A stretch of DNA of 34,125 nucleotides from NCBI GenBank assembly GCA_014378845.1, contig JACMNB010000006.1:1-34125 (forward strand), read 5' to 3'. Of the stretch, positions 15,328 through 23,204 are shown piece by piece. A program made the translations under genes and the position numbers. This DNA comes from Methylotenera sp. (GTDB taxonomy: Bacteria > Pseudomonadota > Gammaproteobacteria > Burkholderiales > Methylophilaceae). The notes under the pieces are model-generated. The model had not been told where the DNA came from. It saw only the letters and a program-made list of their open reading frames with translations, and made no database searches. Each line of letters opens with the position of its first letter. The stretch's first letter is position 1.

Positions 15328-16371
15328 GTGGATATTTCAGATTTACTGGCCTTTTCGGTTAAAAATAAAGCATCAGATTTGCACCTTTCGGCAGGGTTGC
15401 CACCGATGATTCGTGTGCACGGCGACGTGCGTAAAATCAACGTGCCAGCCATGGATCACACACAGGTGCACGATATGGTGTACGACATCATGAACGATGG
15501 CCAGCGCAAGGTGTACGAAGAAACACTGGAATGCGATTTCTCGTTTGAGATTCCTAATTTAGCGCGCTTTCGCGTCAATGCGTTTAACCATAATCGCGGC
15601 TCTGGCGCCGTGTTTCGCACAATTCCTTCAAAAATATTAACGCTAGAGCAACTCAATTGCCCGCCGATTTTTAAAGAAATTGCCAACACCCCGCGCGGCA
15701 TTGTGCTGGTGACCGGGCCTACAGGCTCAGGTAAATCGACAACGCTAGCGGCCATGGTTGATTACGTGAACGAAAATGAAATGGGCCATATTTTAACGGT
15801 GGAAGACCCGATTGAATTTGTACATCAATCTAAAAAATGTTTGATTAACCAACGCGAAGTGGGCCCGCATACGCTGTCTTTCCAAAATGCGTTAAGAAGC
15901 GCGCTGCGTGAAGACCCTGATGTGATTTTAGTGGGTGAAATGCGCGATTTAGAAACCATTCGCTTGGCTTTAAGCGCCGCAGAAACTGGCCATTTGGTGT
16001 TTGGCACGCTGCATACCAGCTCGGCCGCAAAAACGGTTGACCGTATTGTCGATGTGTTCCCTGCCGCAGAAAAAGAAATGGTGCGCTCGATGTTGTCAGA
16101 ATCGCTGCGCGCAGTTATTTCGCAAACTTTGTGCAAAACCAAAGATGAGCAAGGCCGTGTGGCCGCGCACGAGATTATGATAGGCACGCCAGCGATTCGT
16201 AACTTAATTCGCGAAAATAAAGTAGCGCAAATGTATTCGGCCATTCAAACGGGTCAAAATATTGGTATGCAAACGCTCGATCAAAACTTGCAAGATTTGG
16301 TGCGGCGCAATGTGATTTCTGCCGCTGAAGCGCGCACCAAAGCCGCCAATAAAGATTCGATAGTCGGTTAA
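15328..16371 (+). CDS. pilT: Type IV pilus retraction ATPase PilT
   Basis: Hexameric cytoplasmic ATPase that depolymerises type IV pili, driving twitching and DNA uptake. It starts with GTG at 15328, preceded by AGGAG (15317-15321), six bases away. N-terminal PAS-like domain: ASDLHLSAGLPPMIRV (15-30). Walker A GPTGSGKST (130-138), Asp box VEDPIEF (158-164), Walker B DPDVILVGEMRD (196-207), His box TGHLVFGTLHT (220-230), and the PilT-specific AIRNLIRE (289-296) needed for retraction. The 347-residue length is normal, and it lacks the tetracysteine zinc site of assembly ATPases. pilU follows after 41 bases. ComEC at 28882 would complete the uptake route. Confidence 0.97.
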   Translation: MDISDLLAFSVKNKASDLHLSAGLPPMIRVHGDVRKINVPAMDHTQVHDMVYDIMNDGQRKVYEETLECDFSFEIPNLARFRVNAFNHNRGSGAVFRTIPSKILTLEQLNCPPIFKEIANTPRGIVLVTGPTGSGKSTTLAAMVDYVNENEMGHILTVEDPIEFVHQSKKCLINQREVGPHTLSFQNALRSALREDPDVILVGEMRDLETIRLALSAAETGHLVFGTLHTSSAAKTVDRIVDVFPAAEKEMVRSMLSESLRAVISQTLCKTKDEQGRVAAHEIMIGTPAIRNLIRENKVAQMYSAIQTGQNIGMQTLDQNLQDLVRRNVISAAEARTKAANKDSIVG

Positions 16372-16412
16372 TATTGTTAAGTCAAAATGCCAAAAATAGT
16401 AGATAGGAATAC

Positions 16413-17552
16413 ATGATGGAAAAAGGGCAAGCCGAAAAGTTTGTGTTTGATTTACTGCGCTTAATGTTAGGTAAAAAAGCGTCTGATATGTTCATCACGG
16501 CAGGTTTTCCGCCCGCCATGAAGATTGATGGCAAAATGACGCCAATCAGCCAGCAAGTGTTATCGCCGCAGCAAGCGCGCGAGATTGCCCGCTCGATTAT
16601 GAACGATAAGCAAACCGCCGAATTTGATGCGACCAATGAATGTAATTTTGCAATTGGCATGCCGGGCGTGGCGCGCTTTCGCGTCAATGCGTTTATTCAG
16701 CGCGGCTCTGTTGGTTTGGTATTTCGCACCATCACCACGAAAATTCCTAAATTTGAAGATTTAGGCTTGCCAGAAATATTAAAAGATATTGCTATGACCA
16801 AGCGCGGTTTGGTGATTTTTGTCGGTGGCACAGGTTCGGGTAAGTCCACCTCGCTGGCGGCAATGGTGGGCTATCGTAACGAGCACAGTTTTGGGCACAT
16901 TATTACCATTGAAGACCCCGTTGAATTTGTGCACGAGCATCACAATTGCATTATTACCCAGCGAGAAATTGGCGTCGATACTGATAGTTGGCACATCGCC
17001 CTTAAAAACACGCTGCGCCAAGCGCCAGATGTGATTTTGATTGGCGAAATTCGTGATCGCGAAACCATGGATTATGCGGTTGCCTTTGCTGAAACGGGCC
17101 ATTTGTGCATGGCAACATTACACGCCAACAGTACCAATCAAGCGTTAGACCGCATTATTAATTTTTTTCCTGAGGAGCGGCGTCACCAATTGTTAATGGA
17201 TTTATCACTGAATGTGCGCGCTTTTGTGTCGCAGCGTTTGATTCCCAAAGCCGATGGAATTGGCCGCGCAGCAGCGATTGAAATTATGATTAACTCGCCC
17301 TTAATTTCTGATTTGATTTTTAAAGGCGATGTACACGAGATTAAAGAAATCATCGGCCGCTCGAGAGAGCAAGGCATGCAAACATTTGACCAAGCTTTAT
17401 TTGATTTGCATGAATCTGGCGCGATTAGTTATGAAGATGCGCTGCGTAATGCCGATTCAGTAAACGATTTACGCTTAAAAGTTAAACTGCATGGCAAAGG
17501 CGCGCACAATAAAGATTTGTCTTCAGGCCTAGATCATTTGGGTATGGTTTAA
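16413..17552 (+). CDS. pilU: PilT-like ATPase PilU
   Basis: Second retraction-type ATPase, working with PilT in twitching and in forceful pilus retraction. The 379-residue length is close to P. aeruginosa PilU (382). Walker A is GGTGSGKST (138-146), with GGT rather than the GPT of PilT, which is typical for PilU. The Asp box is IEDPVEF (166-172), Walker B APDVILIGEIRD (204-215), and the His box TGHLCMATLHAN. An alternative start is the second codon, also ATG. TAGGA precedes the start at a usable distance. A strong terminator ends the pilTU unit. Confidence 0.96.
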   Translation: MMEKGQAEKFVFDLLRLMLGKKASDMFITAGFPPAMKIDGKMTPISQQVLSPQQAREIARSIMNDKQTAEFDATNECNFAIGMPGVARFRVNAFIQRGSVGLVFRTITTKIPKFEDLGLPEILKDIAMTKRGLVIFVGGTGSGKSTSLAAMVGYRNEHSFGHIITIEDPVEFVHEHHNCIITQREIGVDTDSWHIALKNTLRQAPDVILIGEIRDRETMDYAVAFAETGHLCMATLHANSTNQALDRIINFFPEERRHQLLMDLSLNVRAFVSQRLIPKADGIGRAAAIEIMINSPLISDLIFKGDVHEIKEIIGRSREQGMQTFDQALFDLHESGAISYEDALRNADSVNDLRLKVKLHGKGAHNKDLSSGLDHLGMV

Positions 17553-17602
17553 ATACGGTATATTGGGCGAATTAAAAGAACTTGTGCCAATAAAAGTCTA
17601 AT

Positions 17603-17632
17603 AAAAAAGCCGATGGAAGCATCGGCTTTTTT
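17603..17632. terminator. Bidirectional rho-independent terminator
   Basis: Stem GCCGATG (17609-17615), loop GAAG, stem CATCGGC (17620-17626), flanked by six A (17603-17608) and six T (17627-17632). It ends pilTU on the plus strand. Through the complementary T-run it also ends the minus-strand OmpA-like gene, whose stop codon is at 17644. Confidence 0.9.
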
Positions 17633-17643
17633 ACATTGCTCAA

Positions 17644-18418
17644 TTATTCAACTGACACTTCTACACGTCTTGCTTCATTTAAATCGCTACCACCATTAAT
17701 ATCAACAGGTTTACGTTGCTCGATTCTAGATGCATCAACACCTGCCGCAACAAGTGCATCATATGTTGATTGTGCACGGTCTTGCGCCAGTTGCTCATTG
17801 CGCGCTTTTCCGCCCCTAGGATCGTGAAAACCAGAGATGACCGCTTTTGCATTTGGATCATTCCACAATCGGCGCAAGTTGCGTTGCGCTATCTGCAGGT
17901 TGATTAGTTTTAGCCGTTGCAAAATAGAGTTTAGCCGCTGGCGGTACTGCCACTGCCACAGGCTCGGCCGCTTTTACGGTAATTTGGTTATCAATTGTTA
18001 CGCTATCGCCAAAATGCGCTTTTGCATCTTCACCCACTTTGGTTTTAGTCGCTTCAGAATCAACCACGCCAGTTAACACGACATTTTTGCCATCACCAGC
18101 AGCGTTTAAACCTTCACCGCCACACAATGATGTTTTTATCGCATCTGCATTCGCTACCCAAGCATAGGCAGTTGCATCGCCAGTATTGTTAAACTGAGTA
18201 CAGTTTGCGTTAAAAGAAAAATTACCGCTTGGCGTAATTGGCACAGCAGGTATTGCCTCAGCAGGTACCACTGCGGCACTTGCTCCGCAACATGCGCCTG
18301 TTGGGCCGCGCCCACTAAACAGCATCCACAGTAAAATTATTGCCAGTAATAGTGCAATTAACCAAGTCCAAAGTGCATAACTGGATTGGTTAGGATGCAC
18401 GGATAGATTGTTATTCAT
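17644..18418 (-). pseudogene. BON/OmpA-like membrane protein gene interrupted by a frameshift
   Basis: The 5' part (18418-17858, 186 residues) encodes an N-terminal membrane anchor (about 17-36), a small cysteine/alanine-rich linker, a BON-like domain (about 85-150) and the start of an OmpA C-terminal peptidoglycan-binding domain (KLYFATAKTNQPADSATQLAPIV), ending at TGA 17860. The rest of that domain (WNDPNAKAVISGFHDPRGG to ARRVEVSVE) continues in the +1 frame to 17644. The break lies near GTGGAATGATCC. In relatives I recall, about five more residues separate these halves, so loss of roughly 14 bases would fit; a sequencing error or a natural split are alternatives. AAAGGTGA precedes ATG 18418. 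The upstream partner is the helix-hairpin-helix gene. Confidence 0.75.
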
Positions 18419-18436
18419 CGCATTTCACCTTTCAAG

Positions 18437-18961
18437 TTATTTTTTTAAACCGCCAGAAAGCTCATCTTGCAATTTTTTGAGCTCAGTCCATTTATTAGCC
18501 GCGGCTAGTGCACCTTGCTGTGCCCAAGTGCTAGGGTTGGCAATGCGAAAGCGAGAGCCGCCATCATCTAAAATCTTGCGCATTTGCGGAACAGTTGCAC
18601 TAGCAAGCTGCGCAAACGTTTTAATACCAGCGTTAGTGAACAGCTCATTAATTTTTGGACCAATGCCTTCTACAATGGTGAGGTCATTTGCATTTTTAAG
18701 TGCAAAGCCAGCCGCTTTGGCAGCAGCTAAATCAATAGCAGCAACAATTGGCGCTGCAGGTTGTGTTGGTTCAACCGCTCTTACAACTGGCGCAGAAACA
18801 ACAGGCTCTGCCATTTTTGCAACAGGCGCTGGTGTATGAACTTGTTGTACAGATGGTGTACTATGCATGCCTCTTAATAAATGATGTAGTAACCAACCCA
18901 GTAAAGCGCCCAGCAAAAACCACCAAAAACAGCATGAAAAAGTACTTAATAGTGAACTCAT
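18437..18961 (-). CDS. Membrane-anchored helix-hairpin-helix protein
   Basis: Start choice: ATG at 18961 has GGGGAG five bases upstream; an in-frame ATG at 19003 lacks any such site. The 174-residue product has one N-terminal membrane segment (about 8-30, WWFLLGALLGWLLHHLL), an Ala/Pro/Val-rich linker, then a helix-hairpin-helix domain (ANDLTIVEGIGPKINELF, about 91-108) and a helical tail ending GGLKK. The IxGIGPK turn is the generic nucleic-acid-binding HhH motif, also found in envelope proteins of unknown role. It ends 18 bases before the OmpA-like gene, so the two form an operon. Function unknown. Confidence 0.75.
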   Translation of the reverse strand: MSSLLSTFSCCFWWFLLGALLGWLLHHLLRGMHSTPSVQQVHTPAPVAKMAEPVVSAPVVRAVEPTQPAAPIVAAIDLAAAKAAGFALKNANDLTIVEGIGPKINELFTNAGIKTFAQLASATVPQMRKILDDGGSRFRIANPSTWAQQGALAAANKWTELKKLQDELSGGLKK

Positions 18962-19055
18962 TTTTACTCCCCAATAATAATGACAACCAATAAAATAAAC
19001 CAAAAAAAAAACGCTAAGGTTGTGAATATTCGTTAAAACTTATTATTACGCGCCT

Positions 19056-19084
19056 ACTATCTGCGTCTTTTGAACACACGTCAA
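19056..19084 (-). promoter_or_regulatory. Candidate sigma-70 promoter for the HhH/OmpA-like operon
   Basis: Minus strand TTGACG (19084-19079), a 17-base spacer, then GATAGT (19061-19056). The -35 matches 5 of 6 and the -10 4 of 6 consensus bases. The leader to ATG 18961 would be about 88 bases. It lies just after pyrC', so the small operon can be expressed independently. Confidence 0.5.
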
Positions 19085-19134
19085 GATTAATCCAACACAA
19101 TTAGTGCATGGATAACAAAAATTAACATTTGGGT

Positions 19135-20412
19135 TTATACCTGCGCATAGATAATTTGGCCATGTAAGAAAGTGTACTCAACTTTGCCCGTCATATCTAA
19201 ACCCAAAAATGGCGTATTTTTGCCTTTACTTTTAAGCTGAATTGCATTTACTTTCCACTCGGTTTGCGGGTTAAAAATGCAAACGTCGGCATCTGCATGT
19301 AAACTTAAATCGCCGCCCGAGATACCCAAAATACTGGCTGGTTGGCTGGTGATTTTTGCAATCGCGTCAAATAAAGTGGTTTTATTATCCATGGCCCATT
19401 TTAATGCTAGCGGCAATAACAGCTCTAAACCTGTTGCGCCAGCTTCAGCTTCGGCAAATGGCAGTAACTTTGCATCGTCATTCACTGGCGTGTGATCACT
19501 GCAAATGGCATCAATGATGCCGTCTTTAAGGCCTTGGCATAGCGCAGCTTTATCGCGATTTGATCGTAATGGCGGCTTAAGGTTAGCATGCGTATTAAAG
19601 TAGCCAATATCCATATCGGTTAAATGACAATGCTGCGCGCTGACGTCCGCCGTCACTTGCACGCCTTGTTTTTTGGCCTGACGCACTAAATCGACACCTT
19701 CAGCCGTCGATAATCGGCACAAGTGAATGCGCGTTTTAGTTTCTTGCGCGATACGCAAAATGCTGGCAATGCTTAAGGCTTCGGCCGCCGCGGGAATGCC
19801 TTTTAGGCCAAGCCGGCTGGCAATTTCGCCGTCGTGCGCAACACCGTTTTTGGCTAAATAATAATCCTCAGCCCGCAAAAATAAGGTGTAGCCAAAAGTA
19901 GCGGCATATTCAAAAGCGCGCCAAAGTACTTGCGTATCGGTAATCGTGGTATCGGCTTGACTAAAGCCCACGCAGCCCGCTTGGGTGAGCGCGTACATTT
20001 CCGTTAAGAGCTTGCCTTCTAATTGACGGGTAAGCGCGCCAAGTGGATAAACATGGGCTAAATTGAGTAGTTTTGCACGGTGCTTCAACATTTCTACCAA
20101 GCCTGGCTCATCCAGCACTGGGTTGGTATCGGGCGGACAAGCAAGGCTTGTAACGCCGCCAGCCACCGCCGCTAATAATTCACTATTCAGGGTGGCTTGG
20201 TAGTCTGATCCTGGTTCACGTAGCCTAACCGACAAATCGACCAAGCCTGGCGCAACGATTAGGCCAGTTGCATCAATCGTTTGGTTGGCGACAAAACCAT
20301 CTGGCATATTGCCAATACCTGCGATTTTGCCAGCCACGATAAATACATCGTGCTTGGCATCTATTTTATTTTTAGGGTCGATTAAATGGCCATTTTTGAT
20401 GTGAATTTTCAT
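19135..20412 (-). CDS. pyrC': Dihydroorotase-like protein PyrC', metal ligands lost
   Basis: Class I dihydroorotase-fold protein of 425 residues. In active class I enzymes the metal ligands are His61, His63, Asp153, His180, His232 and Asp305 (Aquifex numbering). Here the HxH positions read S61 and R63 ([11 protein letters not shown]), the FSDD segment reads FSQAD, the next histidine is R180 (FLRAED), and CHxST has become CRLST (R233). Only the last aspartate remains (CSDHTP, D306). This matches the Pseudomonas pyrC' product, which is inactive but needed to assemble the aspartate transcarbamoylase encoded by the adjacent pyrB. A functional pyrC should exist elsewhere. Its ATG overlaps the pyrB stop (ATGA, 20412-20409). 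Confidence 0.88.
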   Translation of the reverse strand: MKIHIKNGHLIDPKNKIDAKHDVFIVAGKIAGIGNMPDGFVANQTIDATGLIVAPGLVDLSVRLREPGSDYQATLNSELLAAVAGGVTSLACPPDTNPVLDEPGLVEMLKHRAKLLNLAHVYPLGALTRQLEGKLLTEMYALTQAGCVGFSQADTTITDTQVLWRAFEYAATFGYTLFLRAEDYYLAKNGVAHDGEIASRLGLKGIPAAAEALSIASILRIAQETKTRIHLCRLSTAEGVDLVRQAKKQGVQVTADVSAQHCHLTDMDIGYFNTHANLKPPLRSNRDKAALCQGLKDGIIDAICSDHTPVNDDAKLLPFAEAEAGATGLELLLPLALKWAMDNKTTLFDAIAKITSQPASILGISGGDLSLHADADVCIFNPQTEWKVNAIQLKSKGKNTPFLGLDMTGKVEYTFLHGQIIYAQV

Positions 20413-21458
20413 GCCGAACCCCCAGTATTACTATTTACGCCATTGCCGCCGCCAACACTTGGTTGGCCTGTTTGGCTTGGTTGGCCGCCAGCCGCTTGTA
20501 GGCTTGACGGATAGCCAGAACCTAGAAGCGCCATCACCGCCATACGCACCGCAATACCGTAGGTAACTTGCGGCAGAATCACCGATTGGCTGCCGTCAGC
20601 GACGCTGGAATCAATCTCCACACCGCGGTTCATTGGCCCAGGGTGCAAGACGATAGCGTCAGGTTTGGCGTAGTTAAGCGTTTTTTGCGTTAAGCCAAAA
20701 GTCTTAAAATATTCCTGTGCACTTGGCAACAGCGCTCCGCTCATGCGCTCGTTCTGCAGGCGCAGCATCATAATGACATCTACATCTTTTAAGCCAGCTT
20801 TCATGTCGTGAAATACGTGTACACCCAACTTTTCAACATCGACTGGCAGCAAGGTTTTTGGCGCAATCACGCGCACTTCAGGCACACCTAACGATGTGAG
20901 TGCATGAATCTCGCTACGGGCCACGCGGCTATGCAGCACATCGCCCACCAAAGCGACACGCAAGTTATGTAAATCGGGCTTGTATTTGCGCACAGTAAAA
21001 ACATCCAGCAAGCCTTGCGTGGGATGTGCATGACGGCCATCACCCGCGTTGATGACGCTAATGCCATCTGGCACGTGCTGCGCAATAAAATGCGCTGCGC
21101 CGCTTTGCGCATGGCGCACCACAAACATATCGGCGTGCATGGCAATTAGATTATCTACAGTATCTAAAATCGTTTCGCCCTTAGATTGGCTGGAAGTGCC
21201 AACGTTAAGATTAATTACGTCGGCAGATAGGCGCTTAGCAGCGATTTCAAAGGTGGTGCGGGTGCGCGTGCTGTTTTCAAAAAAGATATTGCACACGGTT
21301 TTACCGCGCAGCAGCGGCACTTTTTTGATGTCGCGCTCGGCCACGCCAACAAAGGTTTCGGCGGTATCCAATATTTGATTCAAAATACGTTTTGGCAGGC
21401 CTTCAATGGTCAGCAAATGCTTTAAATTGCCTTCAGTATTGAGTTGCGGATTAAACAT
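20409..21458 (-). CDS. pyrB: Aspartate carbamoyltransferase catalytic subunit
   Basis: Condenses carbamoyl phosphate and aspartate, the committed step of pyrimidine synthesis. The carbamoyl-phosphate loop STRTRT is at residues 63-68, the QSKGE loop with K93 follows, then HPTQGLLD (145-152), and [11 protein letters not shown] in the aspartate domain. It has 349 residues, somewhat longer than relatives, because of a Gly/Gln/Ser/Asn-rich tail after [11 protein letters not shown]. The tail DNA holds a duplicated CTTGGTTGGCC core (period 18). It probably assembles with PyrC' as in Pseudomonas, since no pyrI is present. It overlaps pyrR by eight bases and pyrC' by four. Confidence 0.95.
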   Translation of the reverse strand: MFNPQLNTEGNLKHLLTIEGLPKRILNQILDTAETFVGVAERDIKKVPLLRGKTVCNIFFENSTRTRTTFEIAAKRLSADVINLNVGTSSQSKGETILDTVDNLIAMHADMFVVRHAQSGAAHFIAQHVPDGISVINAGDGRHAHPTQGLLDVFTVRKYKPDLHNLRVALVGDVLHSRVARSEIHALTSLGVPEVRVIAPKTLLPVDVEKLGVHVFHDMKAGLKDVDVIMMLRLQNERMSGALLPSAQEYFKTFGLTQKTLNYAKPDAIVLHPGPMNRGVEIDSSVADGSQSVILPQVTYGIAVRMAVMALLGSGYPSSLQAAGGQPSQTGQPSVGGGNGVNSNTGGSA

Positions 21459-21975
21459 TCGCTGCCTCTAAAGTCAGATGTAGTTTATTTTTAGTATCGA
21501 TCGATAATTGCAAGCTTTGATTGGCTGTTAAGGCAACATTTGCACCGCAAATATTGGGTGCGATTGGCAGCTCAGCCCCGCCGCGGTTAATCAACACAGC
21601 CAAAGTAATCGAAGCAGGGCGGCCATAATCAAACAGTTCGTTCATCGCCGCGCGCGTGGTGCGGCCAGTGTAAAAAATATCGTCGATTAAAATAATATGT
21701 TTATCAGTGATATCAAAACTGATATTGGCTGGTTTTGGTTCAGCTTTTAAGCCCCGCTGGTTATAGTCGTCGCGGTACATGGCGGCGTCTAGCGTGCCAC
21801 TTTCAATCGCTAAGCCAATTTCTGATTTTAATGATTTTAATAGGCTATCCATTAGCCAAACGCCGCCACTGTGAATGCCCACCAGCGCGCAATTGGCCGC
21901 GCCAAGCGACTCAATTTGCATTTTAATTTGGGCGCTAATATCTGCAAGTAAGGTTTCTGGGTTTGGTAAAGTCAT
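21451..21975 (-). CDS. pyrR: PyrR-type phosphoribosyltransferase
   Basis: PyrR-family protein of 174 residues: a uracil phosphoribosyltransferase and, in some bacteria, an RNA-binding regulator of pyr operons. The PRPP-binding motif is [17 protein letters not shown] (94-110). The later segment [19 protein letters not shown] corresponds to the DRGHRELPI region but lacks the His-Arg pair. I see no anti-terminator or anti-anti-terminator structure upstream, and the gene is the third of yqgE-ruvX-pyrR-pyrB-pyrC', so attenuation of the usual type is not supported here. It lies 15 bases after ruvX. Confidence 0.9.
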   Translation of the reverse strand: MTLPNPETLLADISAQIKMQIESLGAANCALVGIHSGGVWLMDSLLKSLKSEIGLAIESGTLDAAMYRDDYNQRGLKAEPKPANISFDITDKHIILIDDIFYTGRTTRAAMNELFDYGRPASITLAVLINRGGAELPIAPNICGANVALTANQSLQLSIDTKNKLHLTLEAANV

Positions 21976-21990
21976 GTTGAAGTTAAATTA

Positions 21991-22500
21991 TCAAAATAAG
22001 ATTGCGAAGTACGATTGTAAGATACTTTGCGCGGCCACCGCGTCTAATATGGCTTTTTGTTTAATACCTTTAACGCCCGCTGCGCTTAGGTTTTGCGCGG
22101 CTTCAACAGAACTTAAACGCTCGTCCACCATCACAACAGGCAAATTAAAGCGGCCTTCTAGCCGCTGTGCAAATTTTTTTGAAAGCTGTGTCAGCAAATG
22201 CGCTTCTCCATCCATGTGCATAGGCAAACCCACCACCAGCAAAGCTGGATTCCAGTCTTTAATCAATTCGCTAATCTGGGCAAACTTCATTTCGTTTTCT
22301 TCAGCATTAATAGTCGTTAGCGGATGCGCCATTTTAAGCATGGTTTCACCCGTGGCCACGCCGATGCGTTTTTCGCCAAAATCAAACGCCATCACTGTGC
22401 CAGCAATATCGGGGTAGCTGCGCTCTAAAATGGGTAAATGGCTTTGATTTAAACTAGTTGGGTTTAAGCTACTTTGGTTTACTTTTTGGCTTTGCGTCAT
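21991..22500 (-). CDS. ruvX: RuvX/YqgF, Holliday-junction-resolvase-like 16S rRNA maturation nuclease
   Basis: RNase H-fold nuclease involved in pre-16S rRNA 5' end processing. The fold starts at residue 37 with MAFDFGEKRIGVATG, with catalytic D40; later elements are VVGLPMHMDG, VVMVDERLSS and the C-terminal ILDAVAAQ aspartate. At 169 residues it is longer than usual because of a 36-residue N-terminal extension. Part of that is three 5-residue repeats (NQSSL, NPTSL, NQSHL) from a 15-bp DNA repeat. An internal ATG at codon 37 could be the ancestral start. ATG 22500 directly abuts the yqgE stop. Confidence 0.9.
   Translation of the reverse strand: MTQSQKVNQSSLNPTSLNQSHLPILERSYPDIAGTVMAFDFGEKRIGVATGETMLKMAHPLTTINAEENEMKFAQISELIKDWNPALLVVGLPMHMDGEAHLLTQLSKKFAQRLEGRFNLPVVMVDERLSSVEAAQNLSAAGVKGIKQKAILDAVAAQSILQSYFAILF
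22435..22479. repeat. 15-bp tandem repeat (3 units) inside the ruvX 5' end
   Basis: Minus-strand units AACCAAAGTAGCTTA (22479-22465), AACCCAACTAGTTTA (22464-22450) and AATCAAAGCCATTTA (22449-22435). They are in frame and encode the pentapeptides NQSSL, NPTSL and NQSHL in the RuvX N-terminal extension. Confidence 0.8.
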
Positions 22501-23109
22501 TTAAGCATGCCCCGCACTGTGAGAAAAGTTGGCAACATTCAAGCCCATCATGCCCATTGCCAAATCAAATTTATCGTCATTAGGCGCATCAAAAATCAGC
22601 GCTTGTGCTTCTTCAATTAAACCAGTTTTTAAACTCAACCAAGCATTTTGCGCCATCTCATCTTCTAGCTGACCTGCCGTCCAGCCCGCATAACCTAAGG
22701 CGATAAGCATCTTATTAGGCACGTTATTTTTTACAACTTTATTTTCAGCTACTGCTTCTAAAATATCTTTTGAGGTGGTGAGCGCAACTGCGTTGTTGAT
22801 AACAACAGTCGAGTTAAATTCATCATGCGGCGCAGGCAAAATGGTATGCAAAATAAAGCCGCGCTCAGTTTGTACTGGGCCACCATAATGCACGGCTTTG
22901 GTAAGTAGGCTTAGCGACTCGGTTTGTAGCTTAATTTGCTCAAAAAGCTTGGCAACGGTGATGTCAGAGTGACGATTGATGATAACGCCCATGGCGCCAT
23001 CTTGATTGTGCGTACAAATGTAAGTGACGGTTTTAGAAAAATAAGGGTCTGTCATGGCGGGCATCGCGATGAGAAATTGACCTGTAAGATTAAACTTTTC
23101 CAATGACAT
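22501..23109 (-). CDS. yqgE: YqgE/AlgH family protein
   Basis: Conserved protein of 202 residues with the UPF0301 fold; biochemical role unknown, named AlgH in Pseudomonas. Signatures are LTGQFLIAMPAMTDPYFSK at the start, YICTHNQDGAMGVIINR, GGPVQTERGFILHT, and GYAGWTAGQLEDEMAQNAWL. It heads the conserved yqgE-ruvX-pyrR-pyrB-pyrC' cluster, with the downstream ruvX starting immediately after its stop. A TATAAT on the minus strand at 23153-23148 would start transcription about 32 bases before ATG 23109. Confidence 0.92.
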   Translation of the reverse strand: MSLEKFNLTGQFLIAMPAMTDPYFSKTVTYICTHNQDGAMGVIINRHSDITVAKLFEQIKLQTESLSLLTKAVHYGGPVQTERGFILHTILPAPHDEFNSTVVINNAVALTTSKDILEAVAENKVVKNNVPNKMLIALGYAGWTAGQLEDEMAQNAWLSLKTGLIEEAQALIFDAPNDDKFDLAMGMMGLNVANFSHSAGHA

Positions 23110-23147
23110 TATTTTACCATAAATTAAGTAATCAAAAATGAACTAAT

Positions 23148-23153
23148 ATTATA
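23148..23153 (-). promoter_or_regulatory. Candidate -10 for the yqgE-ruvX-pyr operon
   Basis: Perfect TATAAT on the minus strand, 38 bases upstream of the yqgE ATG, in the AT-rich 95-base gap after ribBX. No good -35 is visible at 16-18 bases. Confidence 0.35.
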
Positions 23154-23204
23154 AATAACGGTGATTAATCATGCGCTTATCATTTAGCATGGTATCGTTA
23201 TTGC

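Noticed and set aside
17844-17884. Programmed frameshift in the OmpA-like gene
   Set aside because: No slippery heptamer or stimulator was seen at the junction, and linker residues appear missing; a deletion or sequence error is simpler.
18962-19003. Upstream ATG for the HhH protein
   Set aside because: No ribosome-binding site, while the internal ATG at 18961 has GGGGAG at five bases and starts just before the membrane segment.
21976-21990. PyrR-controlled attenuator before pyrR
   Set aside because: The gap is only 15 bases within an operon; no terminator/anti-terminator pair is present.
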